Below are positions 25,673 to 34,180 of a stretch of 64,000 nucleotides of DNA, piece by piece; the stretch's first letter is position 1, and every line of letters starts with the position of its first letter. The DNA is taken from the NCBI RefSeq assembly GCF_009755265.1, contig NZ_WPOO01000014.1:1-64000 (forward strand), in the 5' to 3' direction. The translations under genes and the position numbers were made by a program. The stretch comes from Adlercreutzia rubneri. GTDB lineage: Bacteria > Actinomycetota > Coriobacteriia > Coriobacteriales > Eggerthellaceae. Below the pieces are notes generated by a model. That model did no database searches. It had not been told where the DNA came from and worked only from the letters and a program-made list of their open reading frames with translations.

Positions 25673-26345
25673 TAGGGCGTCATCGCCGCAACCTGCCGGC
25701 CCTCGGATGGCTTGGAAATCACGAAACATCGGGTTTAGGGGCAAAAGCGCATGTGCTCAGCCTTCAAATGGCTTGGAAATCACGAAACATCGGCGCTAAA
25801 AGCGAAAAAGGCGTTTCGTTGTAATACATCACCTGGGGAAACTTCAGAAAAATGAAGGAAATAGCCTGCCGAGAGGCGCCAATCGCCGATGTTTCGTGAT
25901 TTCCAAGCCATTTTGGACGATCGTAGGGTTCGTTTCCCTCTGTATTCCGATGTTTCGTGATTTCCAAGCCAATTTCCAAGCCAGATTGATAGCTTGCGGC
26001 CTTGAGGCGAAGGCGGGTGTATTCGTTTGGCGCGCTCGTCGCCGGGTGGAGGGGTCTTCTGGCGTTGGAGCACGCTCGTTTCACGGGTTCGCCGCCGAGC
26101 GGAGGAGCGTTGTCACGTTGGGGCGCGCCCCTGAGGCTCCCGAGGCGCTCCCGATTATGTCGCATTAGTTGTCGTGATGTCAGAATCAGGCGTTGACCTT
26201 CGGTTCATTTATGGCACAATAGGCAAGTTGAAGTGAAAGCGCCGCTTCGGGGGAGGCTTGGGCGCTCTTCGCGCAAGAGAAAAGGAACGCGCGGTATAAA
26301 GAACGCGCGGGAAACTAGGAACGCGAAAGAAGAAGGTCGCATCCC
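25673..26345. other. Intergenic region between luxR and secDF
   Basis: 673 bases. The first 300 hold the structured repeat (25707-25971). Nothing gene-like is seen in 25985-26180. TTGACC near 26193 followed 17 nt later by ACAATA is a weak candidate promoter for secDF. Confidence 0.4.
25707..25971. repeat. Structured intergenic repeat, 26-nt units with 35-92-35 spacing, copy 2
   Basis: The unit (starting ATGGCTTGGAAATCACGAA) occurs at 25707-25732 and 25768-25793 in plus orientation, and at 25886-25911 and 25947-25971 in reverse. The gaps are 35, 92 and 35 nt. All four copies carry TTGGAAA, whereas all copies at the other locus carry TTGAAAA. The element can fold as nested hairpins. Confidence 0.88.
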
Positions 26346-29042
26346 ATGGCATTGGAACGCAACGTCAAGAAGAAGCCGGCCCGTACGGCGGATCGCCGCA
26401 ACGTGTGGCTTCTCATCCTCACCACCCTGCTCATCGTCGTGTCGGTGGTGCTGTTCACCCCGCCCAACGAGAAGATCAACCAGGGCCTGGACATCCAGGG
26501 CGGTCTGTCGGTGGTGCTCACGGCGAAGTCCACGGACGGTGCGCCGGTCACCCCCGAGGACATGGAGAAGTCCCGCGCCATCATCGAGAGCCGCGTGAAC
26601 GCGCTGGGCGCCTCGGAGGCCACGGTGCAGGAGCAGGGAAGCGACCAGATCCTCGTGCAGATCCCCGGCCTGGCCGATACGGAAGAGGCGCTCGCCACCA
26701 TCGGGCGCACCGGCTCGCTGGAGTTCGCCCGCCTGGATTCGTTCACCGATGAGGACGTGAAGAACGCCATCGACTCCGGCCAGACTTCCGGTGAGGGCAC
26801 GGTGACCGACGAGTTCGGCAACGCCTTCCCCTCGGGCCAGGTTGAGCACATGGCCGTGGAGGCCGGCACCTACACGCCCATCGTCACCGGCGCCGACATC
26901 ACCAACGTCACCATCGGCCGCGAGAGCGAGGGCAGCACCTACTACAGCGTGAACATCACGTTGAACTCCCAGGGCGCCAAGGCCTTCGCCGACGCCTCGC
27001 GCGATTTGGTGGCCGACCACGGCAAGATTGTCATCATCTTGGACGGCGAGGTGCAGTCCGCCCCGGCCGTGCAGTCCGAAATCCCCAACGGCGAGGTGTC
27101 CATCACCGGCCAGTACTCTTTGGAAGACGCCAAGGCGCTGCAGACCATCCTAGAGTCCGGCTCGCTGCCGGTGTCCTTCGAGTACGCCCAGTCCCAGGTC
27201 GTCGGCCCCACCCTTGGCCAGGACGCGCTCGTCTCCGGCGTCGTGGTGGCGCTGATCGGCCTTGCGGTCGTCATGCTGTACCTGCTGTTCTTCTACAAGG
27301 GCCTCGGTATCATCACCGCCGCGGCCATGGCCGTGTTCGCCGTGCTCTACCTCGGCATCCTGGCGGCCCTTTCCGCCTTCCACCTGTTCAGTCTGTCGCT
27401 GGCGGGCATCGCCGGCATCGTGCTGACCATCGGTATGGCTGCCGACTCCTCCATCCTTACCGTGGAGCGCTTCCGCGAGGAGATCCGCATGGGCCGATCC
27501 GTGAAGGCGGCCTCCATCACCGGCGTGAAGCACGCCATCTTCACCTCCATCGACGCCGACCTCGTGACCATGGTCTCGGCGCTGTGCCTGTTCTTCCTCG
27601 CCGCCGCCTCCGTCAAGGGCTTCGGTATGACGCTGGCCTTGGGCATCATCTGCGACATCGCCATGATGCTCATCTTCAAGGCGCCGCTTATCCGCCTGCT
27701 GGCGCCGAAGGTCATTGCGAAGCACCCCGGCTTCTGGGGCATTAAGGACTCCATCGACGCGTCGAAGGGTTACGCCGAGCTGGCCGCCGCCGAGGGCGTG
27801 CCCGAGGCCGAGGCCGAGACGGCGGCCCAGATGAACGCCGCCGAGACCCGCGCCGTCGCCGAGGGCGAGGGCGAGCCGGGCTCGGTCGCCGTCACTGCCG
27901 TGCGCAAGATCCGCGGCCGCTTCATCAAGCACGACATCAACTTCCTCGGCTACCGCAAGGTGTTCCTCACCGTGGCCGTCGTCGCCATGGTGGCTTGCCT
28001 CGCTATCGTCGGCATCCGCGGCCTGAACTTCGGCATCGAGTTCGTCGGCGGCACGTCGGTGGCCTTCCACGGCACCGGCGATATCACCACCGAGCAGATG
28101 CGCGAGGCCATGAACGACGCCGGCGAGCCCGACGCCGTCATCCAGACCACCGAGACCAACGGCGAGCCCGGCTTCCTCGTGCGCACCACGACCACCTCGG
28201 CCGAGGACGCCACGGCCCGCGCCAACCAGGTGGCCGAGGCCCTCGGCATGACCGCCAGCGACTTCGAAGTCACCACCATCGGTCCCGACTGGGGCGCGAG
28301 CGTCATCCAAAGCTCGCTCATCGCCTTCCTCGTGTCCATCCTGCTCATCATCGTCTACATCGCCATCCGCTTCGAGTACAAGATGGGCGTCATGGCCATC
28401 GTCGCGCTGTTCCACGACCTTATCCTGGTGGTGGGCATCTACGCGCTGGTGGGCCGCGAGGTGAACCCGAACACCATCGCCGCCCTGCTCACGATCCTCG
28501 GCTACTCGCTCTACGACACCGTGGTCGTGTTCCACCGCATCAACGACAACATGAAGGGCGAGGACATCCGCTGCACCTTCATGACCATGGCCAACCACTC
28601 CATGAACCAGGTGTTCATCCGCACCATCAACACGACGCTCACCTCGTTCATCCCGGTGTTCGCGATGCTGCTGTTCGGCGGCGAGACGCTGAAGGATTTC
28701 GCGTTCGCCATGGCCATCGGCCTCATCGCTGGCTCCTACTCGTCCATCGCCATCGCGTGCCCGCTCTACTGTATGTGGAAGACCCGCGAGCCGAAGTTCG
28801 CGAAGCTGCAGAAGAAGTACGGCACGGAAGTGGGCCTGTTCGAGTTCGACCACTCGGCTTCCACCGGTATCGCCCAGGTGCCGCTGGCGCGCCTTGAGGC
28901 CAACGCCCGCGCCGAGGCCTACGTGGCCGAGCAGAAGGAAGCGACCGGCGAGGCGCCCGACGCCGCGGCGGTGGCGGCGGCCGTCAAGCCCAAACCGGTG
29001 AACAACAAGAAAAAGAAGCACCGCCACGGAAGGGCGCAATAG
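26346..29042 (+). CDS. secDF: Fused protein translocase subunit SecDF
   Basis: The 898-residue protein joins SecD (about residues 1-500) and SecF (about 525-870). It has twelve membrane helices, periplasmic domains and the conserved GIAGIVLTIGMAADSSILTVERFREE of SecD and LTILGYSLYDTVVVFHRINDNM of SecF. It uses proton-motive force to pull secreted proteins through SecYEG on the outer face. A hydrophilic Glu/Ala linker joins the halves, and the C-terminal tail ends in a Lys/His-rich cytoplasmic segment. No yajC is adjacent. The ATG follows GAAGAAGG. Confidence 0.95.
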   Translation: MALERNVKKKPARTADRRNVWLLILTTLLIVVSVVLFTPPNEKINQGLDIQGGLSVVLTAKSTDGAPVTPEDMEKSRAIIESRVNALGASEATVQEQGSDQILVQIPGLADTEEALATIGRTGSLEFARLDSFTDEDVKNAIDSGQTSGEGTVTDEFGNAFPSGQVEHMAVEAGTYTPIVTGADITNVTIGRESEGSTYYSVNITLNSQGAKAFADASRDLVADHGKIVIILDGEVQSAPAVQSEIPNGEVSITGQYSLEDAKALQTILESGSLPVSFEYAQSQVVGPTLGQDALVSGVVVALIGLAVVMLYLLFFYKGLGIITAAAMAVFAVLYLGILAALSAFHLFSLSLAGIAGIVLTIGMAADSSILTVERFREEIRMGRSVKAASITGVKHAIFTSIDADLVTMVSALCLFFLAAASVKGFGMTLALGIICDIAMMLIFKAPLIRLLAPKVIAKHPGFWGIKDSIDASKGYAELAAAEGVPEAEAETAAQMNAAETRAVAEGEGEPGSVAVTAVRKIRGRFIKHDINFLGYRKVFLTVAVVAMVACLAIVGIRGLNFGIEFVGGTSVAFHGTGDITTEQMREAMNDAGEPDAVIQTTETNGEPGFLVRTTTTSAEDATARANQVAEALGMTASDFEVTTIGPDWGASVIQSSLIAFLVSILLIIVYIAIRFEYKMGVMAIVALFHDLILVVGIYALVGREVNPNTIAALLTILGYSLYDTVVVFHRINDNMKGEDIRCTFMTMANHSMNQVFIRTINTTLTSFIPVFAMLLFGGETLKDFAFAMAIGLIAGSYSSIAIACPLYCMWKTREPKFAKLQKKYGTEVGLFEFDHSASTGIAQVPLARLEANARAEAYVAEQKEATGEAPDAAAVAAAVKPKPVNNKKKKHRHGRAQ

Positions 29043-29058
29043 CAGCTCTCCCGGGATC

Positions 29059-29168
29059 GGGCCACGGGGTACTGCTCAGTCGCGCGTACTGTCCTCGCTC
29101 GGCGAAACAGCCCACTGGGCTGTTTCGTTCGCTGCGGAACTCGCTTGGTGAGCAGCACCCCGTGTCCC
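29059..29168. repeat. 110-bp nested palindrome after secDF
   Basis: The outer arms 29059-29078 and 29149-29168 pair imperfectly (GGGCCACGGGGT... with its complement). Inside lies a perfect 11-bp hairpin CGAAACAGCCC/GGGCTGTTTCG (29103-29113 with 29117-29127). The inner hairpin may end the secDF transcript, although no T-tract follows. Confidence 0.7.
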
Positions 29169-29204
29169 TCTACGCTCTTCCACGCTTGAGAGAAAGGCGC
29201 GAAC

Positions 29205-29528
29205 ATGGTTCGTGAAGGTTCGGCTCCTAACTTTTGCCCGCCTACCGAAGAGGGCATCACCATCACGCTCGTCGATGAGAAGGGCGAACAGGTGGAACTA
29301 GAGTTCCTCGGGCTCGTGCTGAAGGGGGAGAGCTCGTTCGGGTTCTTCTTCCCGGTGGATGACGAGCATCCGGCTACCTCCTCTGGTGAAGTGGTGGTCT
29401 TGGAAGTGACCGAGGTGGACGCCGACGGCCAGCCCTGCTCCTTCGAGTTGGTGGATGACGAGGTCATCGCCGCCGAGGCCTATGCGGACTTCCAGGAAGC
29501 CGCCAAGGATCTGTACGACTTCGCCTAA
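29205..29528 (+). CDS. DUF1292 family protein
   Basis: The 107-residue acidic protein has the DUF1292 pattern ITLVDEKGEQVELEFLGLV, then FFFPVDDE and a closing ELVDDEVIAAEAY. The family is widespread in Firmicutes and some Actinobacteria and has no established function. GAGAGAAAGG precedes the ATG. It is short, soluble and followed 23 nt later by a small LuxR-type protein. Confidence 0.75.
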   Translation: MVREGSAPNFCPPTEEGITITLVDEKGEQVELEFLGLVLKGESSFGFFFPVDDEHPATSSGEVVVLEVTEVDADGQPCSFELVDDEVIAAEAYADFQEAAKDLYDFA

Positions 29529-29551
29529 GGGCGGCTCGTCAAGGACATCCG

Positions 29552-29776
29552 ATGATCTTCGTCGCCGACCCCGATTCTGCATTCACCCTGCGCGAGCAGC
29601 AGATTCTCTACTACATCGCCGGCGGTCTCTCGAACAAGGAGATCGCCGGGCGGCTTTCCCTCTCCGAGCAGACGGTGAAGGCGCATCTGTCCCACATGAC
29701 CACGAAGTGCGGCCGTGCGAACCGCGCGGCGCTGGTGGCCTACGGCTTCGAGACCGGCCTGCTGCGCCGCCGCTGA
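29552..29776 (+). CDS. Solo LuxR-type helix-turn-helix protein
   Basis: The 74-residue protein is little more than a GerE helix-turn-helix (FTLREQQILYYIAGGLSNKEIAGRLSLSEQTVKAHLSHM). It lacks any receiver or sensory domain, so it is a constitutive DNA-binding domain or works with a partner protein. It lies between DUF1292 and the HemX-like gene, possibly in one operon. AAGGAC is the likely ribosome site. Confidence 0.8.
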   Translation: MIFVADPDSAFTLREQQILYYIAGGLSNKEIAGRLSLSEQTVKAHLSHMTTKCGRANRAALVAYGFETGLLRRR

Positions 29777-29852
29777 TTAGCCCGAACGGGGGATGGCGGG
29801 AAAGGCGCCCTCGGATAGACTTGAACCCTCAGGCTGGGAGGATAGCGCGCTC

Positions 29853-30686
29853 ATGACCCTGTTCGTCTTCGAAATACTCTGCATCCTGCTCTACGGCGCG
29901 GCGAGCGCCTTGGGGGCGTTCGGCCTCAGGCGCGGTCACCGGCGGGCCGCGTGGGCGGCCAAGGGCGTCTATCTGGTCGCCGTGGCGGCGCATTCCGCGG
30001 TCATCGGCATGGAGTCGGTAAGCACCGCAGGCACGCTGCTCTCGGGCCCCAACATCGTCATGCTGGCCTCGTGGGTGCTCGCCGTGGTGACAGCGACGGG
30101 GCTGCTCGTCACTCGCCGTGGACTGGCCTTCTCCACCGTCGCCGCGCCGGTGGTGGCGCTTCTGATCCTCGTGTCCCAGTGGCTGCGCATCCTCGACCCC
30201 GCGGGCGCCGACAACATGGCCTTCTACCACTGGCCGCTGCTCGTGCCCCATATCGTGCTCGTGTTCGTCGCCCTGGCCTGCTTCGCCACCTCGGCCGTAT
30301 CGGCTGCGCTCGACTGGTACCAGCGCCGGCTTATGACGGCCCGCAGCGCCAAGGTGCTCGAGCTGAACACGCCGGCGCTGGATACGCTCGCCCTCATCTC
30401 GCGCTTGGCGGGGCTTGTGGGCCTTGCGGTGCTCATCGCCGCCATGCTCATCGGGTTCACGCACCTGGTGGCGCTCTACGCGGCCATGGCGCAGATCGGC
30501 ACCGAGGGCAACCTGGGCTATCTGGTGCCGCGTGTGGCGCTTTCCCTGGCGACGACGGCCGTGTGGTCGGTGTTCTGCGCCCTGTCGTTTCTGGCGCCCT
30601 GGGCCGCGTCGGCGAGAACCCGCGACGCTTTGGCCATTGCCGGCCTTGCGGCGGCGGTGCTGCTCATCGCGGTGTCGGCGGGGTAG
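29853..30686 (+). CDS. HemX/CcsA-like membrane protein
   Basis: The 277-residue protein has eight predicted membrane helices and resembles the HemX branch of cytochrome c assembly/CcsA proteins. HemX in Bacillus controls glutamyl-tRNA reductase levels. A true CcsA tryptophan-rich heme motif is not visible. The start at 29853 follows GGGAGGAT; an in-frame ATG at 29793 would add a polar 20-residue extension with no ribosome site. The next gene is a glutamyl-tRNA reductase homologue 4 nt downstream, supporting the HemX reading. Confidence 0.72.
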   Translation: MTLFVFEILCILLYGAASALGAFGLRRGHRRAAWAAKGVYLVAVAAHSAVIGMESVSTAGTLLSGPNIVMLASWVLAVVTATGLLVTRRGLAFSTVAAPVVALLILVSQWLRILDPAGADNMAFYHWPLLVPHIVLVFVALACFATSAVSAALDWYQRRLMTARSAKVLELNTPALDTLALISRLAGLVGLAVLIAAMLIGFTHLVALYAAMAQIGTEGNLGYLVPRVALSLATTAVWSVFCALSFLAPWAASARTRDALAIAGLAAAVLLIAVSAG

Positions 30687-30690
30687 GGCC

Positions 30691-31791
30691 ATGGGTCTGT
30701 TCGTTGCGGGTGTGAACCCGCGCCGCCCGGTGTTCCCATCGGCGAGCCAGCATTTGGCCGACGCCGCCGCCCGCCGCGCGCTGCTCGGCGCCGTCTCGGG
30801 GCACCGGAGCCTGAGCGAGGGGCTTCTCGTGGCCGCGGACGGCCGGCTGGAGCTGTACGCTGTGGCCGACGAGGGCTGCGACGCCTACGATATCGCCGCC
30901 GGGCTTTTCGGCGCTGTGGCCGAGGGGGAGGTGGCCGGCGCGCTCTATTTCGCCGAGGGGATCGACGTGGCCTCTCACTTGTTCGCCGCCTTGTGCGGCC
31001 TGGACGAGTTCGCTCGGGGATCCCGGGAAGGCGCGTTGCTTCCCGGGGAATGCGACGGGCTTGCCGATGCGGGAGAGCTGTCGCAGCCGGGAGGCCGCGG
31101 GGCTCTTGGTGCGCCGGGCTTGCCGGCCGCGCTGCCCGCCTGTTGGGCGCGCGCCCTGTCGGAGGCGCGGAAGGCGGCCACGCTGGGCGATGCCCTGACC
31201 CGGCTCGCTGCGGCGGCCTCCGGTCTGTCCAGCGCTTTGTCCGCGGCGGATGCGTCCGCCTCGACGGCGGCGCTGGCCGAGACGGCCGTGGAGCTGGCCC
31301 GGCGCGTGTTCGGCCATCTCGAGCGCCGGTGCGTGCTTGCTGCCGGCGCGGGCGATTTCTCGCTGGCCCTCGCCGGCGCGTTCCTCGGCGCCAGCGTAGA
31401 GCGCTTCCAGGTGCTCGGCGATGGGGACTGCGAGGAGGCCGCCCGCGTGCTCGGCGCGCCCATGGCCGATCCCCAGCTGCTCTCGGCGCTGCTCGTCGAT
31501 GCCGATATCGTCTTGGCGGAAAGCGCTGTGGAAGGCACCTCGCTCGATCGGCGCCTCATGAAGGGCGTCGTCCGCCTGCGCCGGGGCCGGCCGATGCTGC
31601 TCGTCGACGCCAGCGCGGATGGCTCGCTTATCGATCATCGCGTCGCCTCCCTCGATGGCGTCTTCCTCTACACCGTCGCCGATCTGGCCGCCATCACCCG
31701 CGACGCCCCTTGGGCGCGCCTGGGCACCGACGACGCCCGCGAGCGCCTTTTTGCCGATGCGGTTCGCACTTTCGCCCTGCAGACGGGTTAA
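30691..31791 (+). CDS. Divergent glutamyl-tRNA reductase homologue lacking the catalytic cysteine
   Basis: The 366-residue protein aligns along its length with HemA. The N-terminal DGRLELYAVAD stands where HemA has (S)TCNRTELY, IDVASHLFAALCGLDE matches the following helix, and the C-terminal Rossmann part shows RRCVLAAGAGDFSLALAGAF and RLRRGRPMLLVDASADG. The catalytic Cys is Asp at residue 50, Asn is Gly, and the NADPH-site sequence is weakened. It therefore probably does not reduce glutamyl-tRNA and may be regulatory or use another chemistry. It sits between HemX-like and radical SAM heme-type genes. The rest up to 31977 (186 bases) shows no gene. Confidence 0.7.
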   Translation: MGLFVAGVNPRRPVFPSASQHLADAAARRALLGAVSGHRSLSEGLLVAADGRLELYAVADEGCDAYDIAAGLFGAVAEGEVAGALYFAEGIDVASHLFAALCGLDEFARGSREGALLPGECDGLADAGELSQPGGRGALGAPGLPAALPACWARALSEARKAATLGDALTRLAAAASGLSSALSAADASASTAALAETAVELARRVFGHLERRCVLAAGAGDFSLALAGAFLGASVERFQVLGDGDCEEAARVLGAPMADPQLLSALLVDADIVLAESAVEGTSLDRRLMKGVVRLRRGRPMLLVDASADGSLIDHRVASLDGVFLYTVADLAAITRDAPWARLGTDDARERLFADAVRTFALQTG

Positions 31792-31977
31792 GGTGCGCGT
31801 CCTCATCTCCCGCGGCGTCCTTCCAACCTAGCCCGTTCGGGCGATTCCTGCGGAAAGCGCTCTGGGTATCCTTGAAACCACCTTGCGGCCGAACGCGCGG
31901 CAAACCTGCCGTCGAGCCTGCGGCACGTGAGCCGTCAGCCTGAGGCCGCGTCCATGCGTGGGAGAGGAGACCCCGAC

Positions 31978-32991
31978 ATGATCGTATCGTGGATGACCAC
32001 GAACCAATGCAACCTGAAGTGCGTCCACTGCTACCAGGACGCCGAGGAGGCCACCGAGCGCGAGCTTACCACCGACGAGGCGAAGAAGATGATCGACGAA
32101 ATTGCCCGGGCGGGCTTCAAGATCATGATCTTCTCCGGCGGCGAGCCGCTTCTCCGTCCCGACATTTACGAGCTGGTGGCCCATGCGGCCTCCCGCGGCC
32201 TGCGCCCGGTGTTCGGCAGCAACGGCACGCTCATCACCGACGAGGTGGCCTGCCGCCTGAAAGAGGCCGGCGCGGCCGCCATGGGCATCTCGGTGGACAG
32301 CCTGGACGCCGCCAAGCACGACAAGTTTCGCGGCCTTCCGAACGCCCATGCGCTCACCCTGACCGGCATCGAGGCCTGCAAGCGCGCCGGCCTGCCCTTC
32401 CAGCTGCACACCACCGTGGTCGATTGGAACCGCGATGAGGTGTGCGCCATCACCGACTTCGCCGAGGAGATTGGCGCTGTCGCCCATTACATCTTCTTCC
32501 TGATCCCCGTCGGCCGTGGCGAGTACATCCAGGAGACGAGCCTGGAGGTGCTGGAAAACGAGACGCTTCTGCGCGAGATCATGGAGAAGTCGGCGGAAGT
32601 GTCCATCGACGTGAAGCCCACCTGCGCGCCGCAGTTCACCCGCGTGGCGAAGCAGCTCGGCATCGACACGCGCTTCACCCGCGGCTGCCTAGCGGGGCTC
32701 ACCTACTGCGTCGTGGGCAGCGAGGGTATCGTGCGCCCCTGCGCCTACATGACCGAGGAGGCTGGCGACGTGCGGACGCAGCCCTTCGACGAGATTTGGA
32801 AGACGAGCCCGGTGTTCGAGCGCCTGCGCACCCAGGCCTACTCCGGCGCCTGCGGCACCTGCGACTACAAGGACGGCTGCGGCGGCTGCCGGGCCCGTGC
32901 CGCCTACTATCACGACGGCGACATCCTAGCCCAAGACGACTACTGCGCCCACGGCCAACAACTCGACGTTCATTCGGCTATTGCCGAATGA
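31978..32991 (+). CDS. Radical SAM/SPASM protein of the AhbC/AhbD/NirJ (heme synthesis) type
   Basis: The 337-residue protein has the radical SAM cluster motif CNLKCVHC near the N-terminus, the SAM-binding FSGGEPLL, and a C-terminal auxiliary cluster region with several cysteines (GCLAGLTYCVVGSEGIVRPCAYM and CGTCDYKDGCGGC). This C-terminal pattern matches AhbC/AhbD/NirJ enzymes that modify siroheme-derived tetrapyrroles. With the HemX- and HemA-like neighbours it suggests heme or heme-d1-like metabolism by the siroheme route. The exact step is not decidable. The ATG at 31978 follows GGAGAGGAG. Confidence 0.75.
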   Translation: MIVSWMTTNQCNLKCVHCYQDAEEATERELTTDEAKKMIDEIARAGFKIMIFSGGEPLLRPDIYELVAHAASRGLRPVFGSNGTLITDEVACRLKEAGAAAMGISVDSLDAAKHDKFRGLPNAHALTLTGIEACKRAGLPFQLHTTVVDWNRDEVCAITDFAEEIGAVAHYIFFLIPVGRGEYIQETSLEVLENETLLREIMEKSAEVSIDVKPTCAPQFTRVAKQLGIDTRFTRGCLAGLTYCVVGSEGIVRPCAYMTEEAGDVRTQPFDEIWKTSPVFERLRTQAYSGACGTCDYKDGCGGCRARAAYYHDGDILAQDDYCAHGQQLDVHSAIAE

Positions 32992-32996
32992 ACGTC
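32965..32996 (+). terminator. Perfect hairpin spanning the stop codon of the radical SAM gene
   Basis: A 14-bp perfect stem (32965-32978 with 32983-32996, loop TATT) includes the last codons and TGA. No T-tract follows, so it may stabilise or process the mRNA rather than terminate it. Confidence 0.6.
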
Positions 32997-33011
32997 CTGA
33001 CGCTGCGGTTC

Positions 33012-33102
33012 CGACAGGCACCTGATCTGGCCCCTTGTTTTGGGCTCGGCGCGGCACGAAGGCCGCTTGGCCCAAAGGCGGGGCCATATCAGGCACCTGT
33101 CG
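33012..33102. repeat. 91-bp palindromic element upstream of the ABC importer
   Basis: Arms 33012-33045 and 33070-33102 pair imperfectly (CGACAGG...TGGCCCC...TTTGGGC with its complement), and AGGCACCTG occurs directly in both. It lies about 60 nt before the binding-protein start codon. Confidence 0.75.
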
Positions 33103-33160
33103 CAACCTCGCTGACTTCCTTGGGCGAACCTGTGAGTTTTTGTATAGAAAGGATTTTGTT

Positions 33161-34171
33161 TTGAAGAAGTTTGTACTGTGCGCTGCTGCGGCGGCGTTGG
33201 CGTTGGCGCTGGCCGGATGCGGCCAGCAGGAAAGCGAGGCTCCGGCGGCCGATGCGACCCAGCAGGAGCAGCAGAACCCCGAGGCTCCCGCGGCCGAGGC
33301 GGTGCCCGGTCCGGTCACCTTCACCGACGATGCGGGCAACGAGGTCACCGTGGACAACCCCCAGCGCGTGGTGGCCTGCATGGGCAGTTTCGCGAACGCC
33401 TGGGAACTGGCTGGGGGCACGCTCGTGGGCGTCTCCGATGATGCGCTCCAGGCGGCCGGTTGGACCATCCAAAGTCCTGATGTGGCCACGGTGGGGGACT
33501 TCACGGCAGTGAACCTCGAGGCTGTCATGGCGCTTGATCCCGACTTCGTCATCATGACGAGCGGCACCGGCGGCCGCGGCGGCGATTCCAGCCAGGCCGA
33601 CCTGCGCGACGCGCTTGTGGGCGCGGGCATCCCCGTGGCCTACTTCGAGGTGACCACCTTCGACGACTACGAGCGCTTGATGCGCACCTTCACCGACATC
33701 ACCGGGCGCGCGGACCTCTACGATCAGAACGTGGCGAAGGTGGCCGAGGCTATCGACGCCATCGTGGGCGCGGCGCCGGCCGAGAACCCGCCGACGGCGC
33801 TTTTGCTCACCACGTTCTCCGGCGGCACCCGTGTGCAGAACTCCGGTACGCAGACCGGGGCCATGTTGGCCGATCTCGGCGTGAACAACCTCGCCGACGA
33901 GAATCGCAGCCTTCTGAAAGATTTCAGCCTGGAAGCGGTCATCGAGATGGATCCCGACTTCATCTTCGTCATCCCCATGGGCAACGACACCGAGGCGGCC
34001 ATGCGCAACCTCGAGGAGGCCACGGCGGCCAATCCGGCGTGGTCGAGCCTGTCCGCCGTGCAGAACGGCCGCTACATCACCCTGGACCCGACGCTGTACC
34101 TCGCAAAGCCCAACGCCCAGTGGGATGCGGCCTACCAGGGGCTCTTCGATAACCTTTACGGGCAGAACTAG
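33161..34171 (+). CDS. ABC transporter substrate-binding lipoprotein (iron-chelate/cobalamin type)
   Basis: The 336-residue lipoprotein (lipobox ALAGC) has the class III periplasmic-binding-protein fold used for siderophores, heme and cobalamin: VTFTDDAGNEVTVDNPQRVV, then the second lobe ALLLTTFSGGTRVQ. The start is a TTG at 33161 preceded by AGAAAGGA. It forms an operon with a FecCD permease and an ATPase. The ligand is unknown; heme or a corrinoid would fit the neighbouring tetrapyrrole genes. Confidence 0.85.
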   Translation: MKKFVLCAAAAALALALAGCGQQESEAPAADATQQEQQNPEAPAAEAVPGPVTFTDDAGNEVTVDNPQRVVACMGSFANAWELAGGTLVGVSDDALQAAGWTIQSPDVATVGDFTAVNLEAVMALDPDFVIMTSGTGGRGGDSSQADLRDALVGAGIPVAYFEVTTFDDYERLMRTFTDITGRADLYDQNVAKVAEAIDAIVGAAPAENPPTALLLTTFSGGTRVQNSGTQTGAMLADLGVNNLADENRSLLKDFSLEAVIEMDPDFIFVIPMGNDTEAAMRNLEEATAANPAWSSLSAVQNGRYITLDPTLYLAKPNAQWDAAYQGLFDNLYGQN

Positions 34172-34180
34172 CGGCGGAAG

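Noticed and set aside
25707..25971. Repeats of 26 nt separated by 35 nt, suggestive of a minimal CRISPR array
   Set aside because: Units point in both directions, only two lie in tandem on each side, spacers are related between loci, and no cas gene is near. A palindromic repeat family is a better description.
27150..29039. Very long minus-strand open frame opposite secDF
   Set aside because: High-GC antisense shadow rich in His/Gly/Asp with no family features; secDF is unambiguous on the plus strand.
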